Part shown: positions 54,968 through 63,364 of the stretch, piece by piece
Layout: each line of letters begins with the position of its first letter
Position numbering within the stretch: position 1 is the first letter of the stretch
NCBI RefSeq assembly: GCF_003386285.1
Contig: NZ_QPNC01000008.1
Span: 124,001-188,000 of the forward strand
DNA from: Nocardiopsis sp. FIRDI 009
GTDB taxonomy: Bacteria; Actinomycetota; Actinomycetes; Streptosporangiales; Streptosporangiaceae
Direction of reading: 5' to 3'
DNA length: 64,000 nt
Notes under the pieces: generated by a model
Database searches by the model: none
The model's input: the letters and a program-made list of their open reading frames with translations, nothing else
Told to the model about the DNA's origin: nothing
Position numbers and translations under genes: made by a program

Positions 54968-55638
54968 TCCGGGTGCTGCTCGCCGACGACCAGGCGTTGG
55001 TGCGTGCGGGGTTCCGCGCGCTCCTGGACAGCACGCCGGACATCCGGGTGGTCGCCGAGGCGGGCGACGGCGCGGAGGCGGTGCGGCTGACCCGTGCGGA
55101 ACGTCCCGACGTCGTCCTGATGGACATCCGCATGCCGGGCGTCGACGGGTTGGAGGCGGCTGGACGCATCCTGTCGGACCGGGCCCTGGACCGCACCCGG
55201 GTCGTCATCCTCACCACGTTCGACCTGGACGAGTACGTCTTCGAGGCGCTGCGGGCGGGGGCGAGCGGGTTCCTGGTCAAGGACACCGAACCGGCGGATC
55301 TGCTCCAGGCGGTGCGGGTCGTGCACGGGGGCGAGGCCCTGCTGTCGCCGGGGGTCACGCGGCGGCTCATCGCCGACTACGCCCGCCGCCCCAGGAGCGC
55401 GCCCCAGTCGTCGGCGCGGCTGAACGGGCTCACCGAGCGGGAGCGCGAGGTGGTCGCGCTGGTGGGTGCGGGTCTGTCCAACGAGGAGATCGCCGCCCGC
55501 CTGGTGGTCAGCCCCGCCACGGCCAAGACCCACGTGAGCAGAGCGATGGTGAAGCTGGGCGCACGCGACCGGGCGCAGTTGGTCGTCATCGCCTACGAGA
55601 CCGCCCTGGTCACCCCCGGGTGGAGCCGGGAGGGCTGA
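54964..55638 (+). CDS. NarL/LuxR-type response regulator
   Basis: A 224-residue regulator. The receiver domain has IRVLLADDQALVRAGFRALL and Asp in DVVLMDIRMPGVDG, switch Thr in VVILTTFDLDEY and Lys in FLVKDTEPADL. The LuxR helix-turn-helix is LTEREREVVALVGAGLSNEE and VSPATAKTHVSRAMVKLGAR. It overlaps the kinase by four bases. Cytochrome bd genes follow 212 bp later on the same strand and share an upstream box with this operon, making them plausible targets. Confidence 0.93.
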   Translation: MIRVLLADDQALVRAGFRALLDSTPDIRVVAEAGDGAEAVRLTRAERPDVVLMDIRMPGVDGLEAAGRILSDRALDRTRVVILTTFDLDEYVFEALRAGASGFLVKDTEPADLLQAVRVVHGGEALLSPGVTRRLIADYARRPRSAPQSSARLNGLTEREREVVALVGAGLSNEEIAARLVVSPATAKTHVSRAMVKLGARDRAQLVVIAYETALVTPGWSREG

Positions 55639-55712
55639 CGGGCGCCCGCGGTCCGGGGCGCGCGGCGGTCGAAAGGCCCCGGGTTCCCCGAGCCTCCCCG
55701 GGGGATCCCCCG

Positions 55713-55728
55713 TACACGCCTCGGAGTA
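55713..55728 (+). promoter_or_regulatory. Box upstream of cydA similar to that before the kinase operon
   Basis: TACACGCCTCGGAGTA matches TACTCCCCCGGGAGTA (53665-53680) at 12 of 16 positions and keeps the outer TAC and GGAGTA, and both are followed by AG, one base, CG and a G/C-rich run. It lies 122 bp before the cydA start, 15-20 bp before a TGTACG hexamer. Confidence 0.4.
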
Positions 55729-55849
55729 GCCGGGGCGGCGCGTGTACGTCGAGGAGCGGTGGCCGGGTGACGCCGAGGGGACGACGCGCGGCGCCGGGGC
55801 GGCGGCGGATGCTGGGACCCGTCCACGGCACCCGACCCCGAGGCCCACG

Positions 55850-57109
55850 ATGTTCGACGATCCGCTCCTGCTCGCGCGGCTCCAGTTCGCGCTGACGGCC
55901 GCCACGCACTACATGTTCGTGGCCCTGACCCTGGGGCTGGCCCCCTACATCCTGGTCACCCAGGCGGTCGCCGCCGTCCGGCGTGACCGCGCGCGGATGA
56001 CGGCGGTCCGGTTCTGGGGCGGCCCGTACCTGGTCAACTACGGCATGGGGGTGTTGTCGGGCCTGGTCATGGAGCTTCAGCTCGGGCTGAACTGGAGCGG
56101 TCTGCAGGAGGTGTTCGGCTACTCCTTCGCCGCGCCGCTCGCCCTGGAGACGATGACCGCGTTCTTCGTCGAGTCCACCTTCCTCGGACTGTGGATCTTC
56201 GGCTGGGACCGGATGGGGCGGTGGGCGCACCTGGCCTGCTTCGCCGTGGTCACCGCGACCGCCTACCTGTCCGCGTGGTGGGTCCTGGTCTCCAACGGGT
56301 TCCTGCGCCACCCGGTCGGGTTCGAGATGGTCGACGGGACGGCGCACCTGACCGACCCGGTCGCGTTGATGACCAACCCCGCGGCGACGCTGGCCTTCGG
56401 ACACGTCGTGACCGGGTCCCTGCTGGTCGGCGCGTTGGTGGTCGCGGCGGTGAGCGCCCACCACCTGATGCGGCGCGGGGATTCGCACCGGATCTTCCGC
56501 CGGGGGATGCGCTACGCCGCGATCACGGTGACGGTCCTGGCCCTGCCCGTGGCGGCCTTCGGCGGAACGCAGTTCGAGATCTTCGGCGAGAGCCCGCCGA
56601 CCAGCGGTCTCACCTACACCGCCGGGGAGATCCAGGCGATCGAGGCCGCCCACGAGGGCGGTGCGGCCTCGGCGATCGGGACGGCCGGGGGACTGACGAT
56701 GTTCATCGCGTGGTCGCTCATGTCCCTCATCGGCCCGGCCATGCTGCTCGGGTGGCTGGTCAGCCGCTTCGTCGAGGTGTCGCGCCGCTGGACCCGGGTT
56801 CTGGTCCCGCTGCTGTTCACCCCCCTGCTGCCGTACGCGGCGAGCGTCGGCGGCTGGGTGTTCCGGGAGACCAACCGCCAGCCGTGGGTCGTCGTCCACC
56901 ACCTGACCACGGCGGACGCGGTGACACCCCTGTCCCCGGGGAGGGCCGTGCTCTCCTTCTCGCTGTTCACTGCGGCGTTCGCGATCCTGGCCGCGGTCAC
57001 CGCCTGGCTCCTGGTGCGCTACGCCCGGCGCGGCCCCGAGGGCGGCCCCCTCGCCGAGCGCCCGGGGGCCGACCCCGAGGAGCCCGCCGCCCCCGTCCAC
57101 TCGTTCTGA
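55850..57109 (+). CDS. cydA: Cytochrome bd ubiquinol oxidase subunit I
   Basis: A 419-residue quinol oxidase subunit with nine helices that holds hemes b558, b595 and d. ARLQFALTAATHYMFVALTL carries the high-spin heme His; YLVNYGMGVLSGLVMELQLG, then LNWSGLQEVFGYSFAAPLAL and ETMTAFFVESTFLGLWIFGW contain the Glu and Met/His ligands. The Q-loop (residues ~235-310) is short, typical of the CydA short type in actinomycetes. ATG 55850 follows GAGG. It acts with cydB in high-affinity oxygen respiration. Confidence 0.95.
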   Translation: MFDDPLLLARLQFALTAATHYMFVALTLGLAPYILVTQAVAAVRRDRARMTAVRFWGGPYLVNYGMGVLSGLVMELQLGLNWSGLQEVFGYSFAAPLALETMTAFFVESTFLGLWIFGWDRMGRWAHLACFAVVTATAYLSAWWVLVSNGFLRHPVGFEMVDGTAHLTDPVALMTNPAATLAFGHVVTGSLLVGALVVAAVSAHHLMRRGDSHRIFRRGMRYAAITVTVLALPVAAFGGTQFEIFGESPPTSGLTYTAGEIQAIEAAHEGGAASAIGTAGGLTMFIAWSLMSLIGPAMLLGWLVSRFVEVSRRWTRVLVPLLFTPLLPYAASVGGWVFRETNRQPWVVVHHLTTADAVTPLSPGRAVLSFSLFTAAFAILAAVTAWLLVRYARRGPEGGPLAERPGADPEEPAAPVHSF

Positions 57110-57124
57110 CCCCTGGGAGCAACC

Positions 57125-58048
57125 ATGGACGTCCTGTCCTGCGCACTCCTCGCCCTCCTGTTCACGGGCTACCTCGTCCTGGCGGGTTCCGACGTCGGTC
57201 TGGGGATGCTCATGCCCGCCGTGGCGCGCACGCCCGACCAGCGCCGCCGGGTGGTCGCCGCGATCGCCCCCTACTTCCTCGCCTCGGAGGTGTGGCTGGT
57301 CGCCACCGTGGGCGTGCTGGCCGGGCTGTTCCCCGTCACGGAACACCACGTGGTCGCGGAGCTGTGGCCGGTGCTCGTCGCCCTCCTGGCCGGATGGCTG
57401 GTCCGTGACGCCGGACTGTGGCTCCGCGCGCGGATCGACCGTCCGGGGTGGCGGACGGCCTGCGACGGCGCGATCGTGGCGGGCTGCTGGGCGGTCGCGG
57501 TCGCGTGGGGCCTGACGGTGTCGGGGCTGCTCACCGGCGGCCTGGTCGCGGGCCTGTTCACCGCGGCGTGCGCGGCCGCGGTGGTCTGCCTGTTCGCGCT
57601 CCGGGGCGCGGCCTTCGGGGCCGAGCGCCTGGTCGGCGCGGACGATGGCGACAGCGCGGACGCCGCCGCCCGCGCGACGCGCCCGCTGGCCCGGGTCGGG
57701 CTGGTCCTCGGTGTGCTCGCGGTGGCCACGGCGTTCCTCCCCGCGGGGCCGGTGGGCGGTGCGCCGGTCGTGGCGGCGGCCCTGGCGGTGGTGCTGCTCG
57801 GCGCGCTGGTGCTGACGAGCGGGCTGCGGGGGCCGATGCTGTCGCGGCACACGTCGGCGGCGGCGATCGCGGTCCCGGGCGCGCTGGTGGCGTTGACGGC
57901 CGACCTCCCGACGGCTCCGGTTCCGGACACGACCGCCGTGTTCGTGTGGGTCTGGCTGGCGCCCGCGGTTCCGGTCATGGTCTTGGGGCAGGTTTGGCTG
58001 TACCGAATGACGCGTCGGCCGGCGGCGGAGCCGACCTTCTTCGCCTGA
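57125..58048 (+). CDS. cydB: Cytochrome bd ubiquinol oxidase subunit II
   Basis: A 307-residue membrane protein with about eight helices. LFTGYLVLAGSDVGLGMLMP is the family N-terminal signature (usually G-x-D-x-G-x-G-x-L), followed by the R-R-R-V-V-A-A-I-A-P-Y segment and the WLVRDAGLWLRARIDRPGWR loop. The length is at the short end of the family. No cydC or cydD assembly transporter follows in the window. It ends 217 bp before a small Cys-rich peptide gene. Confidence 0.9.
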   Translation: MDVLSCALLALLFTGYLVLAGSDVGLGMLMPAVARTPDQRRRVVAAIAPYFLASEVWLVATVGVLAGLFPVTEHHVVAELWPVLVALLAGWLVRDAGLWLRARIDRPGWRTACDGAIVAGCWAVAVAWGLTVSGLLTGGLVAGLFTAACAAAVVCLFALRGAAFGAERLVGADDGDSADAAARATRPLARVGLVLGVLAVATAFLPAGPVGGAPVVAAALAVVLLGALVLTSGLRGPMLSRHTSAAAIAVPGALVALTADLPTAPVPDTTAVFVWVWLAPAVPVMVLGQVWLYRMTRRPAAEPTFFA

Positions 58049-58265
58049 CCGACTCTCCGGTGAAGAGCCAGGTCAAACCGGGTTCGCTCGGGAAACGCAG
58101 GGAGACACCGCCGGTCGGGTACGGCCCGTCGGGGGCGTTCGGCGGGTTGGCTGGACCGGACAGGGGGCACCTCTGTCGTCGGGATACGTGCCCGTGGCGT
58201 CCCCGCGAATCGGGGGCTTGCGAACGTGACCGGCCACGGGCGCCGTCGAGCCCGGAGGAGGGACC

Positions 58266-58379
58266 GTGACTCACCCCCTGACCACACCCCCGACACTGAG
58301 CGGATGCAACTGCGGTTCCGGTTGCGGCTGCGGCTGTCAGAGCGGTGGCTCCTGCAACTGCGGCGGAAGCTGCGGGTAG
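58266..58379 (+). CDS. 37-residue Cys-rich peptide (metallothionein-like)
   Basis: A short gene with a strong start: GGAGGAGGGACC then GTG 58266. After a 13-residue Thr/Pro-rich leader (VTHPLTTPPTLSG) come 24 residues with eight cysteines: CNCGSGCGCGCQ, a GGS turn and CNCGGSCG. The C-x-C and C-x-x-x-C spacing and the lack of aromatic residues are typical of metallothioneins, which bind Zn or Cu in thiolate clusters. It could otherwise be a ribosomally made peptide precursor, but no modifying enzyme is near. A hairpin follows at 58422. It lies downstream of cydAB, which suggests a metal or redox link (inference). Confidence 0.7.
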   Translation: MTHPLTTPPTLSGCNCGSGCGCGCQSGGSCNCGGSCG

Positions 58380-58421
58380 GGCGCGCCGACACGGCGACAC
58401 GCGGTGTCGGAGCACCGTGGG

Positions 58422-58452
58422 CGGGCCGTCCCTTCCCCCGGAGGGCGGCCCG
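58422..58452 (+). terminator. Hairpin after the Cys-rich peptide gene
   Basis: CGGGCCG (58422-58428) pairs with CGGCCCG (58446-58452), and inner C and G runs extend the stem. It lies 43 bases past the stop. Another small hairpin (CGACAC-GCG-GTGTCG, 58395-58409) lies just before it. Confidence 0.5.
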
Positions 58453-58496
58453 TGCCTCGAACCCCTCCGCGTGTCGCGACATTCCGCAATGATAGT

Positions 58497-58502
58497 TATA
58501 CT
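58497..58502 (+). promoter_or_regulatory. Candidate -10 box (TATACT)
   Basis: TATACT lies in a rare A/T-rich patch (58484-58515) 51 bp before the hypothetical gene at 58553. No good -35 is at the standard distance, so an alternative sigma factor or an activator may be involved. Confidence 0.4.
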
Positions 58503-58552
58503 CTGTGTGACATCGTGAGGCCGCGCAGCCACCCGGCGGGGGGAGATCAGCG

Positions 58553-58906
58553 ATGTCACCGTTCACCACGCCAGCGCCGCGTGGAGGGATCACCTCCGAA
58601 CACGCGCGACTGCTCCGCTGCGTCCAGGGCATCCGGGAGCGCTCGGCCCGAGCCGTCCCGTGGGAGCCCGACACGGTCGGCCTTCCGCCCGCGGACGACT
58701 CCGACAGCGCCCTGGCCCGGATCAACGACGTCGCCTTCTACGCGAACGCGCGGGACGAGGTGACCGCGCTGGCCGGGGTCTGCGTGGACCTGCTGTTCCT
58801 GCACAGACCCGACGAGGGGACCGAGGACGGGGGCCACCGGTGCCTGGGCTGCGACATGCCGTGGCCGTGCCTGACCTTCGGCGAACTCACCCGGCTGCTG
58901 CGCTGA
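58553..58906 (+). CDS. Hypothetical protein with C-terminal Cys-x-x-Cys motif
   Basis: A 117-residue cytosolic protein. The middle is helical (DSALARINDVAFYANARDEV, TALAGVCVDLLFL) and the end has GGHRCLGCDMPWPCLTFGEL, with His and three Cys that could bind one zinc. I know small actinomycete proteins with such a tail, but no function. A GGGGAGA lies nine bases before the ATG. It is preceded by an A/T-rich promoter-like patch. Confidence 0.7.
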   Translation: MSPFTTPAPRGGITSEHARLLRCVQGIRERSARAVPWEPDTVGLPPADDSDSALARINDVAFYANARDEVTALAGVCVDLLFLHRPDEGTEDGGHRCLGCDMPWPCLTFGELTRLLR

Positions 58907-59124
58907 CCGCGCGGCCGGAACGCGGCCCGCGACACCCCGGCGACAGGGCGCCGCCCGGTGAGGTCGGGGCGCGATCCGACCGCACCGGGCGGCGTTCCTT
59001 GCACTCGCCGTCCGTTGGCGCCCGATGACCGAACAACCGGGCGCCCCCACCGGGCGAGGTATGCTCAGAGGCTAAACTGAAACTCGTTCTACCGCAAGGC
59101 CCCGGCACCACTGGACATGACGAA

Positions 59125-59151
59125 GGCCCGGTGAACCAGGTCCACCGGGCC
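59125..59151 (-). terminator. Hairpin after the Dabb gene
   Basis: GGCCCGGTG (59125-59133) pairs with CACCGGGCC (59143-59151) around a nine-base loop, 13 bases past the Dabb stop at 59165. Confidence 0.55.
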
Positions 59152-59164
59152 CGTGGAACGTGAT

Positions 59165-59470
59165 CTACCCGCCGCTCTCGACCGGGAACTGGATCGCCGC
59201 GCGGTCCGCCAGCATCGGGCGGATGACGGCCAGGGCCGCCTGGTGCGCGGGGTGGTCCCGGTAGGCGAGGAAACCCGCCTCGTCGTCGACGTCGGCGACC
59301 ACGGCGAAGTCGTAGGCCCCCTCACTGATCCCCGCGTCCGGCCCGAAGGCGTAGGAGCGCAGCTCGGGGATGGCGCCGGGCAGTTCACCGAGGAGCTTCC
59401 CGACCTGGGCGACCCCGGCCGGTGTGACGTCGTCCCGCCAGCGGAACAGTGCGATGTGTCGGATACCCAT
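59165..59470 (-). CDS. Dabb family (stress-responsive A/B barrel) protein
   Basis: A 101-residue ferredoxin-like barrel protein. MGIRHIALFRWRDDVTPAGV is the usual N-terminus, and SYAFGPDAGISEGAYDFAVV followed by FLAYRDHPAHQAALAVIRPM is characteristic. Dabb proteins dimerise, and some bind small molecules; function here unknown. ATG 59470 is used. TAGGTT lies eight bases upstream and may be a -10 for a near-leaderless mRNA. Confidence 0.88.
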   Translation of the reverse strand: MGIRHIALFRWRDDVTPAGVAQVGKLLGELPGAIPELRSYAFGPDAGISEGAYDFAVVADVDDEAGFLAYRDHPAHQAALAVIRPMLADRAAIQFPVESGG

Positions 59471-59900
59471 ACGGGAGAACCTACTCCCCCGCCTCGGCAC
59501 GGGGGCGGTCAGGCCCAGGGGCGGGGGACAGCCCCTGGGACCGACCGGGGGCGCGGAGCGCAGCGACCCGTGGACTCTCCGAGAGCAGGACCCCCCAAAC
59601 GCGACGGGGCGCGCCTCGCACCACTGACGTTAACGAGACGGCGGTAACGCGAACACCCTCCAACAGGTAACCGGAATGTCTCGATTCACTCGGCGGACAT
59701 CTCAGGCGCACCCTGCTGACCTGCGACGACACAACGTCACGCGGGTGTCACGGCCCAACTCCTCCGCCCGCCGCACACGCAACCCGGTACCCGTGGGCCC
59801 CGGGAACACCGGGAGCGAACCCGCCGGAGCGTCGCCGCGCAATCCCGGAATCGACAAAGGTTGCACCGGGTTGCAATTCCCATCGGAAGGGGGACAGAAA
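59471..59900. other. Intergenic stretch without a convincing gene
   Basis: It lies between the Dabb start and the terminator of the next minus-strand gene. It contains a stem (CCCAGGGGC 59514-59522 with GCCCCTGGG 59531-59539) and a direct repeat GGTTGCA at 59859-59865 and 59869-59875, ten bases apart. Short frames on both strands lack ribosome binding sites. Confidence 0.4.
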
Positions 59901-59924
59901 ACGCCCCGGGTTTCCCCGGGGCGT
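59901..59924 (-). terminator. Intrinsic terminator of the small hypothetical gene
   Basis: ACGCCCCGGG (59901-59910) and CCCGGGGCGT (59915-59924) form a perfect ten-base-pair stem with a four-base loop. On the minus strand TTTTCTGTCC follows, a proper T-tract, rare in this window. Confidence 0.8.
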
Positions 59925-59928
59925 CTGG

Positions 59929-60231
59929 TCAACTGATCCTCGTCGCCAGGAGATAGGCGGAGGGTGAATCCGCGTCGACGATATCCGTGACCCTCCAAGC
60001 CTGCCCGCCGACGGTGAAGACGTCACCGACGCGGACGTCGATCATCGGCGTGGGGCGCCACTCCTTCGGGCCGCCGATCTTCGCCACCGGCTGGCCGTCC
60101 TCCGCGATCCAGAACTGACCGCCGCCGACCGGGCCGCCGGCGAAACGATCGTTCCGTCCGTAACTGATCTTCTCCTGCGCACCGACCTCGTGGACCACCG
60201 TGGATTCAGTCCCAACCGTCTCGGATTCCAT
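59929..60231 (-). CDS. Hypothetical small beta-rich protein (possibly DUF6406-like)
   Basis: A 100-residue cytosolic protein. The pattern VGAQEKISYGRNDRF, then MIDVRVGDVFTVGGQAWRVT and DIVDADSPSAYLLATRIS suggests a small beta-sandwich, as in small actinomycete proteins grouped as DUF6406; I am not certain. ATG 60231 has no ribosome binding site; GTG 60276 with GGCGGGAAA upstream adds 15 residues with three Cys. A strong terminator shortly after the stop supports expression. Confidence 0.6.
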   Translation of the reverse strand: MESETVGTESTVVHEVGAQEKISYGRNDRFAGGPVGGGQFWIAEDGQPVAKIGGPKEWRPTPMIDVRVGDVFTVGGQAWRVTDIVDADSPSAYLLATRIS

Positions 60232-60380
60232 GGAAAAACAGCATGCCGACCCGGTCGAGCCAAAGGCACAGGGCACTTTCCCGCCGGTCCGGTAATTCAG
60301 CAGACTAGTGCACGAAAATAATGCGCGGGCGGGACCTTGGTCCCGACCCGCGCACGGAAATACGGTGTGTGACGCGGTTC

Positions 60381-62699
60381 TCAGCCGCGCCCCGCGGCGC
60401 CCCTTCCGCCCTTCAGGCGGCCCACCAGGGTCTCCAGCGCCGAGCTGAAGGGGTGGTCGTGCACCATGTACGTCCAGGTCATCGACGGGCGCTTGACACC
60501 GACCTCGCTGACGTCGAGCTCGCCGTCGCGCACCTCCAGCTCCTCGAAGCTCTTCGCGGCACGCGCGCGCGCCTCGTCGAGGAAGCCCTTGAAGACCGGC
60601 ACGGCCTCCCGGTTGAACTCGTCGAGGGGGTCGCGGCGGCCGAGGAAGCGCAGATGGATGCCCTCCCGCAGCTCCGCCAGGAAGGCGTTGTGGTCGGTCC
60701 AGCCCCGGTCCAGGTGGTAGAGCGTGATCAGCCGCGCCGCCCGCGCCACCGTCTCCTCGTCGAGCTCTTCGACCAGCTCCTCGTACCGTTCCGGGCTGTC
60801 CGCCGCCACGTGCCGGACGCCCTCGTCACCGGTCAGCACCTTCTCGCGGTGCTCCAGCACCACGTCGCGCTGGACGTCGATGAGCTGGTTGTACCGCCAC
60901 GTGTTGCGGTGCACCTCCAGCAGCTGGCCCTCGGCCACCCGCTGGGCGTGGTCGACCATGGCCAGCCACCCCTCGTCGGTGATCTCACCGTCGCCGGTGG
61001 TCTGGTAGCCGGTGGTCTCCGACGCGTGGTTGACCAGCAGGTCGTCGTCCATGCTGACGAAGAAGATGGAGTCGCCGGGGTCGCCCTGACGGCCCGCGCG
61101 GCCCCGGAGCTGTCCGTCCAGGCGGCTGGAGGGGTAGCGGCCGAAGCCCATGACGTACAGACCGCCCGCCTCCACCACGCGGTCGCGGTCGGACATGTCG
61201 CTGCCGCCCAGGCGGATGTCGGTGCCCCGACCGGCCATCTGGGTCGACACCGTGATCGCGCCGTGGGTACCGGCCTCGGCGATGATCGCCGCCTCGTCGG
61301 CGTCGTTCTTGGCGTTGAGGACCACGCACTCCAGCCCGGCCCCGCGCAGCCGCCCGGCCAGCAGTTCGGACTCGGCCACGTCCTGCGTACCGATGAGGAT
61401 CGGGCGGCCCGACGCGTGGACCTCCTCGACCTTGGCGACGAGCGCGTCCTCCTTCTCCTCGCGCGTGGCGTACAGGCGCGTGCCGTGGTCCCGGCGCACG
61501 CACGGCTTGTTGTCGGGGATGACCGCGACCTCGAGCTCGTAGAACTCGCGCAGCTGCTCGGCCACGGACATGGCGGTACCGGTCATCCCCGCGCGCACGG
61601 GGTAGCGCAGGACCAGGGACTGGACGGTGATCGAGTCGAGGACCTCGCCGGTCTCGCTCAGCGCGACCTTCTCCTTGGCCTCGACGGCGGCCTGGAGCCC
61701 GTCCGGCCAGCGCTGGAGCAGGGCGATCCGGCCGCGCGACTCGTTGATCAGGCGCACCTCGCCGTCGCGCACGACGTAGTGGACGTCGCGCTGGAGCAGG
61801 ACGTGGGCGTGCAGGGCCAGGTTGACCTGCGGCAGGACGGAGGTGTCGTCCTCGGAGTACAGGTCGACGCCGCCCAGGGCCTTCTCCACCGCGTCGATGC
61901 CCGCGTCGGTGAGCTGGACGTTGCGTCCCTCGCCGTCGACCTCGTAGTGCAGGCGCGGGGTGAGGGTGCGCACGACGTCGGCCATCTCCACGTCGGCGGA
62001 GAGGCTCTCGGCGGCGCCGGCCAGGACGAGGGGCACGCGCGCCTCGTCGACGAGGACGGAGTCGGCCTCGTCGATGATGGCGACGCTGGGCTCGGGCACG
62101 ACGCGGTCGTCGACGTCGGTGACCATGCGGTCGCGCAGGACGTCGAAGCCCAGCTCGCTGACGGCCACGTAGGTGACGTCGCAGGCGTAGGCGGCCCGGC
62201 GTTCCCGCGGGGTCGACTCCTCGTTGATCCAGCCGACGGTCACGCCGAGCAGGTCGTAGAGGGGACGCATCCACTCGGCGTCACGCCTGGCGAGGTAGTC
62301 GTTGACGCTCAGGACGTGCACCCGCTTGCCGCGCAGCGAGAAGCCGGCCGCGGCGAGGGCCCCGGCGAGGGTCTTGCCCTCACCGGTGGCCATCTCGGCG
62401 ACGTGTCCGTCGAGCAGGGCCATGACGCCCAGCAGCTGCGAGTCGAAGGGCCGTTCGTCCAGCGCGCGCCTGGCCGCCTCACGGCCGACGGCGCACAACG
62501 ACACCAGGTCGCCGCGTTCGTAGGGGAGCTCGGCGTTGCCGAGGTCGATGGCGCGGTCCGTCAGCTCGGTGTCGCTGAGCTCACGCAGACCGTCCTCCTC
62601 GGCCTCGATCGCCGGCAGGAGCTTGGTATAGGGCCGCAGATCCACCGCGCCTGGCTTGCCCAGGAGGCGGCGGACGCTTTCCGCCATTCGTCCGAACAC
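60381..62699 (-). CDS. secA2: Accessory Sec translocase ATPase SecA2
   Basis: A 772-residue SecA ATPase. The Walker A is EMATGEGKTLAGALAAAGFS, the DEAD-like box VAIIDEADSVLVDEAR, and motif V/VI in VSTQMAGRGTDIRLGG and RQGDPGDSIFFVSMDDDLLV. It is shorter than SecA1 (about 900 residues) and has no C-terminal zinc tail, which fits SecA2. In mycobacteria SecA2 exports a special set of proteins. GTG 62699 is used; it falls at the expected start of a leaderless RNA downstream of TACCCT. ATG 62687 is an alternative. Confidence 0.88.
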   Translation of the reverse strand: MFGRMAESVRRLLGKPGAVDLRPYTKLLPAIEAEEDGLRELSDTELTDRAIDLGNAELPYERGDLVSLCAVGREAARRALDERPFDSQLLGVMALLDGHVAEMATGEGKTLAGALAAAGFSLRGKRVHVLSVNDYLARRDAEWMRPLYDLLGVTVGWINEESTPRERRAAYACDVTYVAVSELGFDVLRDRMVTDVDDRVVPEPSVAIIDEADSVLVDEARVPLVLAGAAESLSADVEMADVVRTLTPRLHYEVDGEGRNVQLTDAGIDAVEKALGGVDLYSEDDTSVLPQVNLALHAHVLLQRDVHYVVRDGEVRLINESRGRIALLQRWPDGLQAAVEAKEKVALSETGEVLDSITVQSLVLRYPVRAGMTGTAMSVAEQLREFYELEVAVIPDNKPCVRRDHGTRLYATREEKEDALVAKVEEVHASGRPILIGTQDVAESELLAGRLRGAGLECVVLNAKNDADEAAIIAEAGTHGAITVSTQMAGRGTDIRLGGSDMSDRDRVVEAGGLYVMGFGRYPSSRLDGQLRGRAGRQGDPGDSIFFVSMDDDLLVNHASETTGYQTTGDGEITDEGWLAMVDHAQRVAEGQLLEVHRNTWRYNQLIDVQRDVVLEHREKVLTGDEGVRHVAADSPERYEELVEELDEETVARAARLITLYHLDRGWTDHNAFLAELREGIHLRFLGRRDPLDEFNREAVPVFKGFLDEARARAAKSFEELEVRDGELDVSEVGVKRPSMTWTYMVHDHPFSSALETLVGRLKGGRGAAGRG

Positions 62700-62749
62700 C
62701 ACGCCAGGGTAACGCTGGACACAACCCCCCGGTTCCCGCCGAGGCCCCC

Positions 62750-63364
62750 TCAGGCGAGTTGGCGGCGCGGTCGCTGCCGGGCCTCCAGGGCCATCGCGTG
62801 CTTGACGAGGGTGACCAGGACGCCCACGACGGACTGCCGGTCGCGCGCGTCGCAGTGGACGATCGGCACGTCCGGCGTCAGGTCCAGCGCGTCGCGCAGC
62901 TCCTCGACGGTGTAGGCGGCCTCGGGGTCGAAGTCGTTGACGGCCACGACGAAGGGGAGCCGGTACTGGCGCTCGAAGTAGTCCAGCGCCTGGAAGGTGT
63001 CGGCCAGGCGACGGGTGTCGGCCAGGACCACGGCGCCCAGGGCGCCCCGGACCAGGTCGTCCCACATGAACCAGAACCGCTGCTGCCCGGGTGTGCCGAA
63101 CAGGAACAGGGTCAGCTCGGTCTCCAGGGAGATCCGCCCGAAGTCCATCGCGACCGTGGTGCTGGTCTTGTCCGGCGTGTGGGAGAGGTCGTCGACCCCG
63201 GCGCTGGCCTCGGTCACGGCGGCCTCGGTGCGCACGGGAGGGATCTCCGAGACCGCTCCCACGAACGTGGTCTTGCCGACGCCGAAGCCACCGGCCACGA
63301 TGATCTTCGTGGAGAGCCCGGTCGCCGCCTGCGCGTGCTGGGAACTGTTGGTTTGATGGATCAC
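62750..63364 (-). CDS. Conservon-type GTPase (CvnD-like)
   Basis: A 204-residue small G protein. The P-loop is IIVAGGFGVGKTTFVGAVSE; G3 is LFLFGTPGQQRFWFMWDDLV; the G4 site is FVVAVNDFD and G5 is IVHCDARDR. These are the marks of the CvnD GTPases that act with a sensor kinase (CvnA), a roadblock protein (CvnB) and a DUF742 protein (CvnC) at the membrane. None of the partners is visible upstream to the window end, so it looks orphan. AGGA lies six bases before GTG 63364. It is 50 bp ahead of secA2 on the same strand and probably co-transcribed. Confidence 0.87.
   Translation of the reverse strand: MIHQTNSSQHAQAATGLSTKIIVAGGFGVGKTTFVGAVSEIPPVRTEAAVTEASAGVDDLSHTPDKTSTTVAMDFGRISLETELTLFLFGTPGQQRFWFMWDDLVRGALGAVVLADTRRLADTFQALDYFERQYRLPFVVAVNDFDPEAAYTVEELRDALDLTPDVPIVHCDARDRQSVVGVLVTLVKHAMALEARQRPRRQLA

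Noticed and set aside
59855..59885. GGGTTGCAATTCCC resembles the T-arm of a tRNA
   Set aside because: The T-loop is TTGCAAT instead of TTCRAAT and no acceptor, D- or anticodon arms can be drawn around it.
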